Shown piece after piece: positions 41,472 through 49,827 of a stretch of 64,000 nucleotides of DNA. This DNA comes from Candidatus Scalindua sediminis (GTDB taxonomy: Bacteria > Planctomycetota > Brocadiia > Brocadiales > Scalinduaceae), in assembly GCA_008636105.1 (NCBI GenBank), contig VSDH01000008.1, positions 1-64,000 on the forward strand. Reading direction: 5' to 3'. The position numbers and the translations under genes are program-made. The notes under the pieces were generated by a model, which was not told the origin of the DNA, did no database searches, and worked only from the letters and a program-made list of their open reading frames with translations. How positions within the stretch are numbered: the first letter of the stretch is position 1; every line of letters begins with the position of its first letter.

Positions 41472-42425
41472 TTACGGAATTATCCTTGTACCTGCTTTTC
41501 CTGCAATGGCTTCCCTGACTTTATCTATAGCGGTGATGTAGACAGTGTCACCACCTTCTTTTAAGAAGTTGATTGCTGCCTGAATCTTGGGTCCCATACT
41601 GCCGGCAGGAAACTGCCCTTCAGCCAGATATTCCTCTGCCTCTTTAACAGTAATTGTATCAAGAGGTCTCTGGTTTGGCTCACCAAAATTTACATATACT
41701 TTATCCACACCAGTAAGCATCATCAAGTAATTGGCCTTTATATTCAGGGCCAGCACACTCGAAGCAAGATCCTTATCTATAACTACGTCCACGCCTTCTA
41801 AAGCCCCGTCTTCTTTCGAGATTACGGGTATTCCACCACCTCCTGCGGCAATAACGATCTCACCGGCCTCCAGGAGTCTTTTGACTGATTCATCTTCTAT
41901 AATCTTAAGAGGTACAGGTGAGGCTACTACCCTTCGATACCCTCTATGACTATCTTCAATCATCTTCCAACCCCTTTCCCTGGTGTATTTCTTTGCTTCT
42001 TCTTCAGTGAAGAAAGGGCCTATTGGTTTCGTTGGATTTTTAAAGGCGTTGTCATCTTTATCAACTACCACTTGAGTTAGAATAGTCACAACACATTTTT
42101 TTATATGCTCTTTCTGCAAGCGATTGGCCAGTGTTTGTTGTATCATGTAACCGATCGTGCCTTCAGTATCAGCCACACACATCCCCAACGGAAGCTCAGG
42201 AACTATGCCATGGCTTAATTCTACCATTAATAGCATGTTTCCTACCTGAGGTCCGTTACCGTGTGTTATTACGACCTCGAATCCTTTTTTTATACAGTAG
42301 ATTATGCCCTCAACGCTTTTCTGTGTATTTGCAAATTGTTCCTGTATGGTTCCCTTCTCACCATCCTGTATAAGCGCATTTCCACCTAAAGCTACTACAA
42401 TAATTTTTTTTCTAGTCTTTGACAT
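41472..42425 (-). CDS. arcC: carbamate kinase
   Basis: A 317-residue amino-acid-kinase-fold enzyme making ATP from carbamoyl phosphate and ADP (or the reverse). Motifs are VVALGGNALIQ, THGNGPQVGNML, VVASPVPLKIIE, AAGGGGIPVI and the C-terminal AEGQFPAGSMGPKIQAA. No arcA or arcB is present, so it is not an arginine deiminase operon. It is encoded next to a cyclic-2,3-DPG-synthetase-like NTPase, separated by a repeat element; such neighbourhoods occur in other anaerobes, which suggests a link in carbamoyl-phosphate or purine/allantoin-type catabolism (inference). Confidence 0.95.
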   Translation of the reverse strand: MSKTRKKIIVVALGGNALIQDGEKGTIQEQFANTQKSVEGIIYCIKKGFEVVITHGNGPQVGNMLLMVELSHGIVPELPLGMCVADTEGTIGYMIQQTLANRLQKEHIKKCVVTILTQVVVDKDDNAFKNPTKPIGPFFTEEEAKKYTRERGWKMIEDSHRGYRRVVASPVPLKIIEDESVKRLLEAGEIVIAAGGGGIPVISKEDGALEGVDVVIDKDLASSVLALNIKANYLMMLTGVDKVYVNFGEPNQRPLDTITVKEAEEYLAEGQFPAGSMGPKIQAAINFLKEGGDTVYITAIDKVREAIAGKAGTRIIP

Positions 42426-42517
42426 TTTATAAACAATATTATGTACGCTAGATCCTCAAGGATAAGTCTTTATCGAGCATCGAGTATCAGATAGTTATTC
42501 TAATCGTGAAGCGGAGC

Positions 42518-42786
42518 TAATTAGTATCTGTTGAGGAAACACAGTATTGTCACCCTGAACTCGTTTCAGGGTCTCTTGACATCTTGATATATATAGATTC
42601 TGAAATCCCTGCCTTGCCGGCAGACAGGGGAGATCCTGAAAGAGATGCTGAAATAAATTCAGCATGACAGAAAGCGAAGAGCTCAGCCCCCACAGCTTGC
42701 TAGCTTGCGAAGCGCAAGCGAGCAAGCTATGGGGGTAAAAATGACATTTTTTGGGCATTTAAGCTTTCCACAACAGATACTAATTA
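42518..42786. repeat. 269-bp element with 19-bp terminal inverted repeats
   Basis: TAATTAGTATCTGTTGAGG (42518-42536) is repeated inverted at 42768-42786 with one mismatch. Inside are hairpins of the type TCACCCTGAACTCGTTTCAGGG, GCTGAAATAAATTCAGC and a GCTTGCTAGCTTGCG..CGCAAGCGAGCAAGC palindrome bounded by CCCCCA/TGGGGG. It contains no coding capacity. The 360-bp gap between arcC and the next gene is filled by it. Confidence 0.8.
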
Positions 42787-42793
42787 AGTAATG

Positions 42794-44110
42794 CTATTTA
42801 ATAAGCTCTTTTATCATTTCCTTCAACCCTGGTTTGCTTATCTCCTTAAGTTCGTATTTTGCCCTCACAACGGGTTTGTTTATCTTAATTCTTCTACTTA
42901 AATCGATTGGGGTACCTATGATAACGGTATCACAATCTGTTTGATTAATAGTTTCTTCAAGTTCAAGGATTTGTTTCTGATCATATCCCATAGCCGGTAA
43001 AAGATTACCAATGCCAGGATACTTTTTGAATGTTTCTCTTATACTTCCGACTGCAAACGGTCTTGGATCAACAAGGGTAGAAGAGCCATGTTCCTGTGCT
43101 GCTATTACGGCAGCGCCATAAGCCATTCCACCATGAGTTACCGTTGGCCCGTCCTCTACGGCAAGGACCTTGCGGTCCTTTATGATTTCGGAATCTGCGA
43201 CCATAATATTCAATGATGCGTCAATTACGGTTGCCTTTGGATTTGCCTTTTTTATGTTGTCTTTTACTATGTTGATGTTTTTAACGTCAGCAGTTTCTTC
43301 CTTGCTTATGATTACGATGTTAGCGAGTATAAGGTTGGACTCCCCGGGATAAAACGTTACTTCATGCCCCGGTCTATGGGGATCTACAAGGGTTATGTGA
43401 ACGTCAGGTTTAAAAAAGGGCAGATCATTGTTCCCCCCATCCCAGATGACTATCTCGGCTTCACCTTCAGCCTTTCTTAATATGGCCTCATAATCAACGC
43501 CTGCGTAGACGACCGTGCCCTGTTCGATGTGAGGTTCGTATTCTTCCATCTCTTCAATAGTACAGTTGTGCGTGACAAGGTCTCCGTAGGTTTCGAAGCG
43601 TTGAACCCTTTGCCTTATCAAATCTCCATAAGGCATAGGATGACGGACAACCACAACCTTTTTCCCTAATTCCTCTAATATCTGACATATCTTCCTTGTT
43701 GTTGCGCTCTTCCCACATCCAGTTCTCACGGCACACACTGCAATAACGGGTACTTTACTCTTCAGCATTGTTTGTTCAGCACCCAGAATAACAAAACTAG
43801 CACCCGCAGCCTGTACCTCGCTTGCCTTATGCATTACGTATTCATGAGAAACATCGCTATAGGAAAAGACTACTTCATCAACATTGTGTTCTTTGATAAG
43901 TGCTGTTAATTCACTTTCACTATAAATCGGAATACCGTTGGGGTACAATCTACCCCCAAGTTCGGATGGAAATCTTCTATCAGTGATGTTTGGGATTTGA
44001 GTTGCCGTAAAGGCTATGACATCATAATCCTCATTATCTTTAAAGAAGACATTGAAGTTATGGAAGTCCCTTCCTGCAGCACCCATTATTATGACTTTTC
44101 TTCTTTTCAT
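42794..44110 (-). CDS. cyclic 2,3-diphosphoglycerate synthetase-like P-loop NTPase
   Basis: A 438-residue protein. The N-terminal 120 residues form a Rossmann-like domain (KVIIMGAAGRDFHNFNVFF; VDEVVFSYSDVSHE). A P-loop domain follows with AVRTGCGKSATTRKI and a region EIVIWDGGNNDLPFFKPDVHITLVDP, similar to archaeal cpgS, which makes cyclic 2,3-DPG. Bacterial homologues are widespread and their product is not established to my knowledge, so a GTPase role is also possible. It lies downstream of the toxin-antitoxin pair and upstream of carbamate kinase on the same strand. Confidence 0.85.
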   Translation of the reverse strand: MKRRKVIIMGAAGRDFHNFNVFFKDNEDYDVIAFTATQIPNITDRRFPSELGGRLYPNGIPIYSESELTALIKEHNVDEVVFSYSDVSHEYVMHKASEVQAAGASFVILGAEQTMLKSKVPVIAVCAVRTGCGKSATTRKICQILEELGKKVVVVRHPMPYGDLIRQRVQRFETYGDLVTHNCTIEEMEEYEPHIEQGTVVYAGVDYEAILRKAEGEAEIVIWDGGNNDLPFFKPDVHITLVDPHRPGHEVTFYPGESNLILANIVIISKEETADVKNINIVKDNIKKANPKATVIDASLNIMVADSEIIKDRKVLAVEDGPTVTHGGMAYGAAVIAAQEHGSSTLVDPRPFAVGSIRETFKKYPGIGNLLPAMGYDQKQILELEETINQTDCDTVIIGTPIDLSRRIKINKPVVRAKYELKEISKPGLKEMIKELIK

Positions 44111-44120
44111 CTTTTCATCT

Positions 44121-44594
44121 TTATTTCAGCCTCGATATAAGTTCATCAATGTATTTAAGGTCTTCTCTATCCTTTGCGGTATTCCGGATGAGTTTAGTCC
44201 TCCTTAAATCAGCCAGGCTTGGAACATCTATCTTAAATTTACCCTTTTTAAAGACAGTTCTATTTTCATACATTTCTTCAAAAAACAAACTTCCACCCTT
44301 TACAGAATATCTTCTAGCCCTGAACACATCTACTTTAAGATTGTGCGCGTACAATGTTAATTTGAGTACCTTTTGAGGATCTGATGGTTCTATTTCCATA
44401 TGAAACTTATGGGCAATCTTGATAATCTTCTTTAAGTTATCCAGTTCAGGCGCAATATAAAAATCGTAGTCAAACGATTGTAGAGGTGCACCGTACTGTA
44501 CAAGGGCTTGCCTTCCCACAAGCAGGTATCTTACATCTTCCTTGTTCAAGGATTTAATAAAGTCAATTGGATCAACAAGGTTTTCGCGTTTCAC
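44121..44594 (-). CDS. nucleotidyltransferase-like toxin of a toxin-antitoxin pair
   Basis: A 157-residue protein with a minimal nucleotidyltransferase fold: YLLVGRQALVQYGAPLQSFDYDFYIAP (strand-helix, then the DxD-like DYDF), LKVDVFRA with the third acidic residue, and SLADLRRTKLIRNTAKDREDLKY, typical of AbiEii/MNT-type proteins. The upstream gene is an XRE regulator and overlaps it by 23 bases. Such pairs act as toxin-antitoxin or abortive-infection modules, where the toxin adds nucleotides to tRNA or proteins. The usual GS motif before the first strand is replaced by GRQA, so activity is uncertain. Confidence 0.8.
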   Translation of the reverse strand: MKRENLVDPIDFIKSLNKEDVRYLLVGRQALVQYGAPLQSFDYDFYIAPELDNLKKIIKIAHKFHMEIEPSDPQKVLKLTLYAHNLKVDVFRARRYSVKGGSLFFEEMYENRTVFKKGKFKIDVPSLADLRRTKLIRNTAKDREDLKYIDELISRLK

Positions 44595-44955
44595 TTAATA
44601 ATCTCCTTGTAGCTCTATTATTTATTTCGACAGCACGAATCTTTTGAATGGGATCAAGACGGCTAAACCAATCTATGTTTTCTCTTATCTCCTTTGCCTC
44701 TTCTTTAGAGATTTTTACAACTGACTTTTTTACTTTATTCTTCCTTCCAGCCATAATTCTTAAAGATACATCAAGGCTTGCTCCTGTTAAGTTGGCAATC
44801 TTTTCCAATGTCTTTAGAGAATATCCAGCCTTACCCGATTCGAGGTGTGAAACCATCTTCTGGTTGATACCGAGAAGTTTGCCAAATTCGATCTGAGACA
44901 TATTGAGTCGTGTTCTTATTTTTGTTATATCACCAGCTATCTTACAATTTATCAT
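44572..44955 (-). CDS. XRE-family HTH antitoxin
   Basis: A 127-residue regulator. Residues 8-65 are a Cro/C1-type HTH: IRTRLNMSQIEFGKLLGINQKMVSHLESG and YSLKTLEKIANLTGASLDV (parts: MSQIEFGKLLG, SHLESGKAGYSLKTL). The C-terminal half is charged and may bind the toxin. It overlaps the nucleotidyltransferase gene. An AT-rich dyad 55-80 bp upstream may be its operator. Confidence 0.88.
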   Translation of the reverse strand: MINCKIAGDITKIRTRLNMSQIEFGKLLGINQKMVSHLESGKAGYSLKTLEKIANLTGASLDVSLRIMAGRKNKVKKSVVKISKEEAKEIRENIDWFSRLDPIQKIRAVEINNRATRRLLSETRKPC

Positions 44956-45011
44956 CGTTTTAGCGCCTTTTTAGGTACAAAAATAAATGTATAAAACAAT
45001 ATCATAGAATA

Positions 45012-45037
45012 ATGATACTATTATTTAATAGTATTAT
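45012..45037. promoter_or_regulatory. dyad upstream of the XRE antitoxin
   Basis: ATACTATT (45015-45022) and AATAGTAT (45027-45034) are inverted, separated by ATTT, with outer pairs extending the dyad. It may be the operator of the toxin-antitoxin operon. The ACTATT/AATAGT half-sites resemble those upstream of marR. The rest of the 310-bp gap up to the peptidase gene is AT-rich and empty. Confidence 0.5.
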
Positions 45038-45268
45038 CAACCTTTATTTTTAGATATATTAATAAAAATATCATTAATTTATTCAACCTCTTAGAATAAG
45101 GGTTCATATTTACTTTTTAAACGAGGATTAATATTTAAAATCCACTTGCCTTGATTCTAGATTGAGAATACAATTGCTACTATTACCTGAGGGTTCTAAA
45201 GATGATAATTCCCTGAAAGGCACTTTTACAAATATATTTTTTACAAGTTAATAAAATATAGTGATATA

Positions 45269-46621
45269 ATGTTGAGGTTTTCCATATTATACCTTCTTAT
45301 TATTTCATGTTTACTCCTGTTTATGCATACCTCAACCGCTACACAAATAGAACTAGACCTGAAGGAACATCGTCTGAAAAACGGTTTAAGATTACTCATG
45401 AATGAGGACCACTCATCCCCCATCATAAGCTTCCAGGTCTGGTATCACGTAGGTTCAATAAACGAGAGTCCTGGTATAACGGGTATCTCACATCTGTTTG
45501 AACACATGATGTTCAAAGGTTCAAAAAACGTAGAGCCTGAGGAACACAGCAGAATTATCCAACTAAATGGTGGTACAGATAACGCCTTCACTACAGAAGA
45601 TGTTACCGCTTACTTCGAGAACCTGCCCAGCTCCAAGCTTGAATTGGCCGCAAGATTGGAGGCGGACAGGATGGCACACCTTCACCTTACGGCAGAAACC
45701 CTGGCATCTGAAAGGCAGGTAGTAAAGGAAGAGAGACGGTTAAGGGTAGATAACTCACTCTTTGGTAAACTTTCTGAGGGGCTATACTCAACCGCCTTTA
45801 TCAAACACCCCTATCGCTGGCCCGTGATCGGGTGGATGCCAGACCTGAATACCATGAGTTTAGATGACTGCAAGGCCTTCTACCGTTCTCACTACGCACC
45901 AGATAACGCTACCATCATAGTACTTGGAGACATAGACCCCCAGGAAACTATATCCACGATAGAGAAATATTTTGGACATTTCCCTCCCGCAGGTCGTTCC
46001 GAAGTGGTAATCCCCATCGAAACCTTACAAAAACAGGAAAGACAGAAAGACCTTTATGTTGATACCCAATTTCCCTGGCTTGCCGTTGCCTATCACGTGC
46101 CGGAGGCGGCCCACAGCGACATCCAGGCTTTAGAACTAATAGGAAACGTACTCACGGAGGGGCATAGCTCCAGACTCTACCGGAAAATAATCTACGAGGA
46201 CCAGGCAGCCTTATCCGTCTTTGCCTCGGTGGACGGGAAAAAGGATCCAGGACTATTTATCATTACAGTCATGAATATAAAGCAGGTACATACACCGGAG
46301 AAAATGACTTCGATAATCAATGAAAGCCTGGAAAAACTCAAGACAGAATCAGTAACGGAACGTGAACTTGAAAAGGCGAGAAACCAAATAGAAACAGACC
46401 TCATCTTTGGCCTACAGACAAACTTCGTTAGAGGCATACGGATAGGTTTTAGCCTGACAATGACTGGTGACCCATTAAGGTTTATAAAAGATTTGGATAA
46501 GTACCGCAGTACAACTGCGGATGATATAAAAAGAGTAGCAAAGAAATATTTTACCCAGGAGAATAGAACCGTAGTAAGGCTACTGCCCAAGGAAGAATCA
46601 CAAGATAAATCTGCAAGATGA
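45269..46621 (+). CDS. M16 zinc peptidase, catalytic subunit (PqqL/processing-peptidase-like)
   Basis: A 450-residue secreted peptidase. A signal peptide (ILYLLIISCLLLFMHTSTAT) precedes the inverted zinc motif HLFEH (His75, Glu78, His79) in ISHLFEHMMFKGS; the third ligand Glu is in ERQVVKEERRLR. The C-terminal half is the second M16 domain. The enzyme degrades or processes unfolded peptides in the periplasm or equivalent space. The next gene, 21 bp downstream, encodes a related subunit without the zinc motif, so the pair probably forms a heterodimer like the Sphingomonas or mitochondrial type. Confidence 0.93.
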   Translation: MLRFSILYLLIISCLLLFMHTSTATQIELDLKEHRLKNGLRLLMNEDHSSPIISFQVWYHVGSINESPGITGISHLFEHMMFKGSKNVEPEEHSRIIQLNGGTDNAFTTEDVTAYFENLPSSKLELAARLEADRMAHLHLTAETLASERQVVKEERRLRVDNSLFGKLSEGLYSTAFIKHPYRWPVIGWMPDLNTMSLDDCKAFYRSHYAPDNATIIVLGDIDPQETISTIEKYFGHFPPAGRSEVVIPIETLQKQERQKDLYVDTQFPWLAVAYHVPEAAHSDIQALELIGNVLTEGHSSRLYRKIIYEDQAALSVFASVDGKKDPGLFIITVMNIKQVHTPEKMTSIINESLEKLKTESVTERELEKARNQIETDLIFGLQTNFVRGIRIGFSLTMTGDPLRFIKDLDKYRSTTADDIKRVAKKYFTQENRTVVRLLPKEESQDKSAR

Positions 46622-46642
46622 AATATTGCGTATATTAGATTT

Positions 46643-48049
46643 ATGTTAAATATCATAAAGGGCCATTTACATCGCTATACACTCATAATTATTATGATTC
46701 TCTTTACTTTCCTTGCTAATGACAAACATTCGATGGGTGATGAAGGAAACATAATACCCATGAAGTACCAGAAGGCAAAACTTGATAACGGGCTTAGCAT
46801 AATCCTGGTTGAACACCATGAGTTGCCTGTCGTGGCGATAGAGCTCCTGGTAAGGGCCGGTTCTGTGCACGACCCACAAGAAAAACAGGGACTGGCGAAT
46901 ATAGTTGCACAGCTCCTCCGTGAAGGTACCCGCTCAAAGGATTCTCTGGAGATATCAGAGGAGATTGACTTCATAGGAGGTACGTTAAGTGCGGACTCCG
47001 AATACGACTCTACTTCCGTCACTGCTACGGCCCTTGTCAAACATTTTAAGTCTATACTTGACTTGCTTTCTGAGGTTGCAAGGTTTCCCACATTTAAAAC
47101 AAAAGATATAGAATTTCAGCGGGAAAAGACCCTAACGTCCATCCTCAGGGAAAAGGATAATAAAAGGGCCATTGCCAGCAGGCATTTCAGCGAGATGCTC
47201 TACGGTATACATCCATATGCCCATCCATCTATTGGCACGCTGGAAGGTCTCAAGGCAATCACCAGGAAAGAAATCATACAGTTTCACAAAAACCATTACC
47301 TGCCCAATAACTCCATCCTGACAGTAGTTGGCGATATAGAACCTTCGAATATACTCGCTGTTATAAAAAAGACATTTGGCGATTGGAAGGAAGGAAATGT
47401 TCATAAACCAACATTACCCCTTATGCCCAAAATAGTTAACTACAGGATACGTCTTGTGGATAAACCTGACCTCACTCAGACAGAGATATGCATAGGGCAT
47501 CTTGGCATCAGACGCAACAATCCTGACTACTTTTCACTTATGTTACTTAACTATATTCTGGGCAGGGGACCTACGTCCAGATTATATACAGAGATAAGGG
47601 TAGAGAGAGGCCTTAGCTATGGTGTCAAAAGCCAGTTTGACGCAAGAATATTACGAGGACCATTTTATATAAGGACATATAGCAAAAACGAGACTGCAAT
47701 TGAAACTCTCCGACTGGTACTTGATGAATTGAAAAAACTGAAGGCCGGTGGCATAACCAAGGAGGAATTGGATAGTGCCAAGTCCTACTACATTGGCCAC
47801 TTTCCCCTGAGCCTTGAGACACCCGCCCAGATAGCCTCCAAGATTATAGAGCAGGAATTTTACGGCCTGCCAGAAGATTATTTAGAAAAGTACCTGGAAA
47901 ATATAAAGGCCGTATCCAGGGAAGATGTCAATCGGGCAATAGAAGGACTTATCGATCCTGAAAATCTCGTAATCGTCCTGGTAAGCAAGGCAGAAGACAT
48001 TCTTAAAGAAGCAAAAACATTGGGTGAGGTGGAACTAAAGGGGTTGTGA
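46643..48049 (+). CDS. M16 peptidase-like protein, non-catalytic subunit
   Basis: A 468-residue M16 family protein with an N-terminal signal (YTLIIIMILFTFLANDKHSMG). The segment aligned with HXXEH reads GLANIVAQLLREGT, so both histidines and the glutamate are lost. The C-terminal substrate-binding motif is kept, with GPTSRLYTEIRVERGLSYGVKSQF giving the R..Y pair. This division, with catalysis on one chain and substrate binding on the other, is known for M16B heterodimers. It is encoded just after the catalytic subunit. Confidence 0.92.
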   Translation: MLNIIKGHLHRYTLIIIMILFTFLANDKHSMGDEGNIIPMKYQKAKLDNGLSIILVEHHELPVVAIELLVRAGSVHDPQEKQGLANIVAQLLREGTRSKDSLEISEEIDFIGGTLSADSEYDSTSVTATALVKHFKSILDLLSEVARFPTFKTKDIEFQREKTLTSILREKDNKRAIASRHFSEMLYGIHPYAHPSIGTLEGLKAITRKEIIQFHKNHYLPNNSILTVVGDIEPSNILAVIKKTFGDWKEGNVHKPTLPLMPKIVNYRIRLVDKPDLTQTEICIGHLGIRRNNPDYFSLMLLNYILGRGPTSRLYTEIRVERGLSYGVKSQFDARILRGPFYIRTYSKNETAIETLRLVLDELKKLKAGGITKEELDSAKSYYIGHFPLSLETPAQIASKIIEQEFYGLPEDYLEKYLENIKAVSREDVNRAIEGLIDPENLVIVLVSKAEDILKEAKTLGEVELKGL

Positions 48050-48507
48050 ATTGTACAGGTTTTGGTTTTAAACAGAATTGAAACCTTGCACACATATAAA
48101 AGATAAAAAAATGGATGGATTTGTTTTTTTCTGTATGTCCCAGCATTGTGCAAAGACGTTTTACTTAATCTAAAAATGAGTAATTGCAAATAAATTAATA
48201 ATAAAAAACAATTGCCATCTTCCAAAATTGTGTTATATATATACATTGCATGCCTTATCTCGCTGAGGCCCATCATCCACCCACTCACCTCTACATCACA
48301 TATTCAATAGTAGCGATACCAGCAAAATCTTTCATGATCCAGTAGAAGAGGGCGTTCAAGGAAATAATCTGTTTATAACTTATATACATAGTAGAAATTA
48401 TAGAAAGCGTTTTCTTTTATTTTTTTATTTGAATAAGCAATATAAATAGGCTACTTTTACGACATCGAATTATTGATTTTTAAGCCAGAATTATTGGGAG
48501 TAAGTGA
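48050..48507. other. intergenic, nothing recognised
   Basis: AT-rich stretch without a repeat family member, RNA gene or supported coding frame. It probably holds the promoter of the glycosyltransferase genes. Confidence 0.4.
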
Positions 48508-49761
48508 ATGAATATACAGCCAATAAAGAATGTAGGATTCATTTCAACAAGAATAGCCGGAACGGACGGGGTTTCTTTAGAGATAGAAAAATGGGCAGAG
48601 GTTCTGAAACGAAATCGATTCGATTGTTTTTATTTTGCAGGGGAGATTGATCGAGATGGTGCGATTTCGTTCAATGTCGATGAAGCTCATTTTGAACATC
48701 CTGATATTGTTAGTATAAATAAAAGCGTTTTTGGTGTAACAAATCGAAGTAGAGAAACTTCAAACTTTATTCATAAAATTCAGGAGAAACTAAAATCTGC
48801 ATTATATGAATTTCGCAAAAAGTTTAAGATCGATTTGATAATACCCGAAAATGCATTGACCATACCTGTGAATATTCCATTGGGTATTGCCATTACGGAG
48901 TTCATAGCTGAAACAGGTATTCCGACCATAGCACATCATCATGATTTTTATTGGGAAAGAGATCGTTTTCTGATCAACGCTTGCCAGGATTATCTGGATA
49001 AGGCCTTTCCACCTGATCTCCATTCAATGAGACATGTCGTAATCAATTCCCCGGCATCTGAACAATTGAGCCACAGGTTGGGACTTTCAAATACGATCAT
49101 TCCGAATGTCTATAACTATGCTAAAGAACCAGAAGGTTTAGAAAGCTATCCCTGTGAACTAAGAAATAAAATCGGTATTAAGGAAGACGAACTTTTTGTT
49201 TTACAGCCCACGCGAGTTGTGCCAAGAAAATGGATTGAAAGGTCAATTGAGATTGTACATAGTCTAAAATTACCAAACCCTGCTCTCGTAATCTCTCATG
49301 CATCTGGAGACGAAGGAGATGAATATTACCATCGTATTATGGAATATTCAAAATATATGGGAGTTAAGATCATTCCTATAGACCATCTCATAGGAAGTAA
49401 TCATGCAAATAACGATAAAAAGTATACCATAGCTGATGTATATAAATGCGCCGATATCATCACATATCCAAGTGGTTATGAAGGATTTGGGAACGCATTT
49501 CTGGAATCCATCTACTATAATAAGCCGATCATTGTTAATAGATATTCGATATACGTTGCCGATATAGAGCCCAAGGGTTTTGATGTGGTTGCTATAGATG
49601 GTGTTGTCACTGCAAAAACAATTGCGAAGATAAATCAAATATTAGAAGATGAAGAGTATCGGGGAAAAATGGTTAAAAAGAATTATGACCTGGCAAAACA
49701 GTTTTTTTCATTCGAGATATTGGAAAAAAAATTAATATACATAATGAGCACGTTCGATTAA
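48508..49761 (+). CDS. family 4 glycosyltransferase
   Basis: A 417-residue GT-B enzyme. The N-terminal part binds the acceptor (ISTRIAGTDGVSLEIEKWAEVL, reading in part TRIAGTDGVSLE; HHHDFYWERDRF). The C-terminal half has the donor-site motif SGYEGFGNAFLESIYYNKPIIV, corresponding to the EGFGLPxLEA of GT4, and VLQPTRVVPRKWIERSIE. It transfers a sugar from a nucleotide donor in glycan or glycolipid assembly; donor and acceptor cannot be told. A GGGAGT site precedes ATG 48508. It is followed by a palindrome and a second GT4 gene. Confidence 0.9.
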   Translation: MNIQPIKNVGFISTRIAGTDGVSLEIEKWAEVLKRNRFDCFYFAGEIDRDGAISFNVDEAHFEHPDIVSINKSVFGVTNRSRETSNFIHKIQEKLKSALYEFRKKFKIDLIIPENALTIPVNIPLGIAITEFIAETGIPTIAHHHDFYWERDRFLINACQDYLDKAFPPDLHSMRHVVINSPASEQLSHRLGLSNTIIPNVYNYAKEPEGLESYPCELRNKIGIKEDELFVLQPTRVVPRKWIERSIEIVHSLKLPNPALVISHASGDEGDEYYHRIMEYSKYMGVKIIPIDHLIGSNHANNDKKYTIADVYKCADIITYPSGYEGFGNAFLESIYYNKPIIVNRYSIYVADIEPKGFDVVAIDGVVTAKTIAKINQILEDEEYRGKMVKKNYDLAKQFFSFEILEKKLIYIMSTFD

Positions 49762-49763
49762 TA

Positions 49764-49808
49764 AATCCCCCTACTCCCCCCTTTGTTAAAGGGGGGAGTA
49801 GGGGGATT
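49764..49808. repeat. 45-bp perfect palindrome (21-bp arms, 3-base loop)
   Basis: The left arm AATCCCCCTACTCCCCCC continues with TTT, the loop is GTT, and the exact complement follows. It starts two bases after the stop codon of the first glycosyltransferase. Related half-sequences (AATCCCCCTACTCCCCCC and AACAAAGGGGGATT) occur around 56561 and 56847, so it belongs to a dispersed repeat family. It could also attenuate or stabilise the transcript. Confidence 0.9.
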
Positions 49809-49827
49809 GTAAGATATATGATTGACA

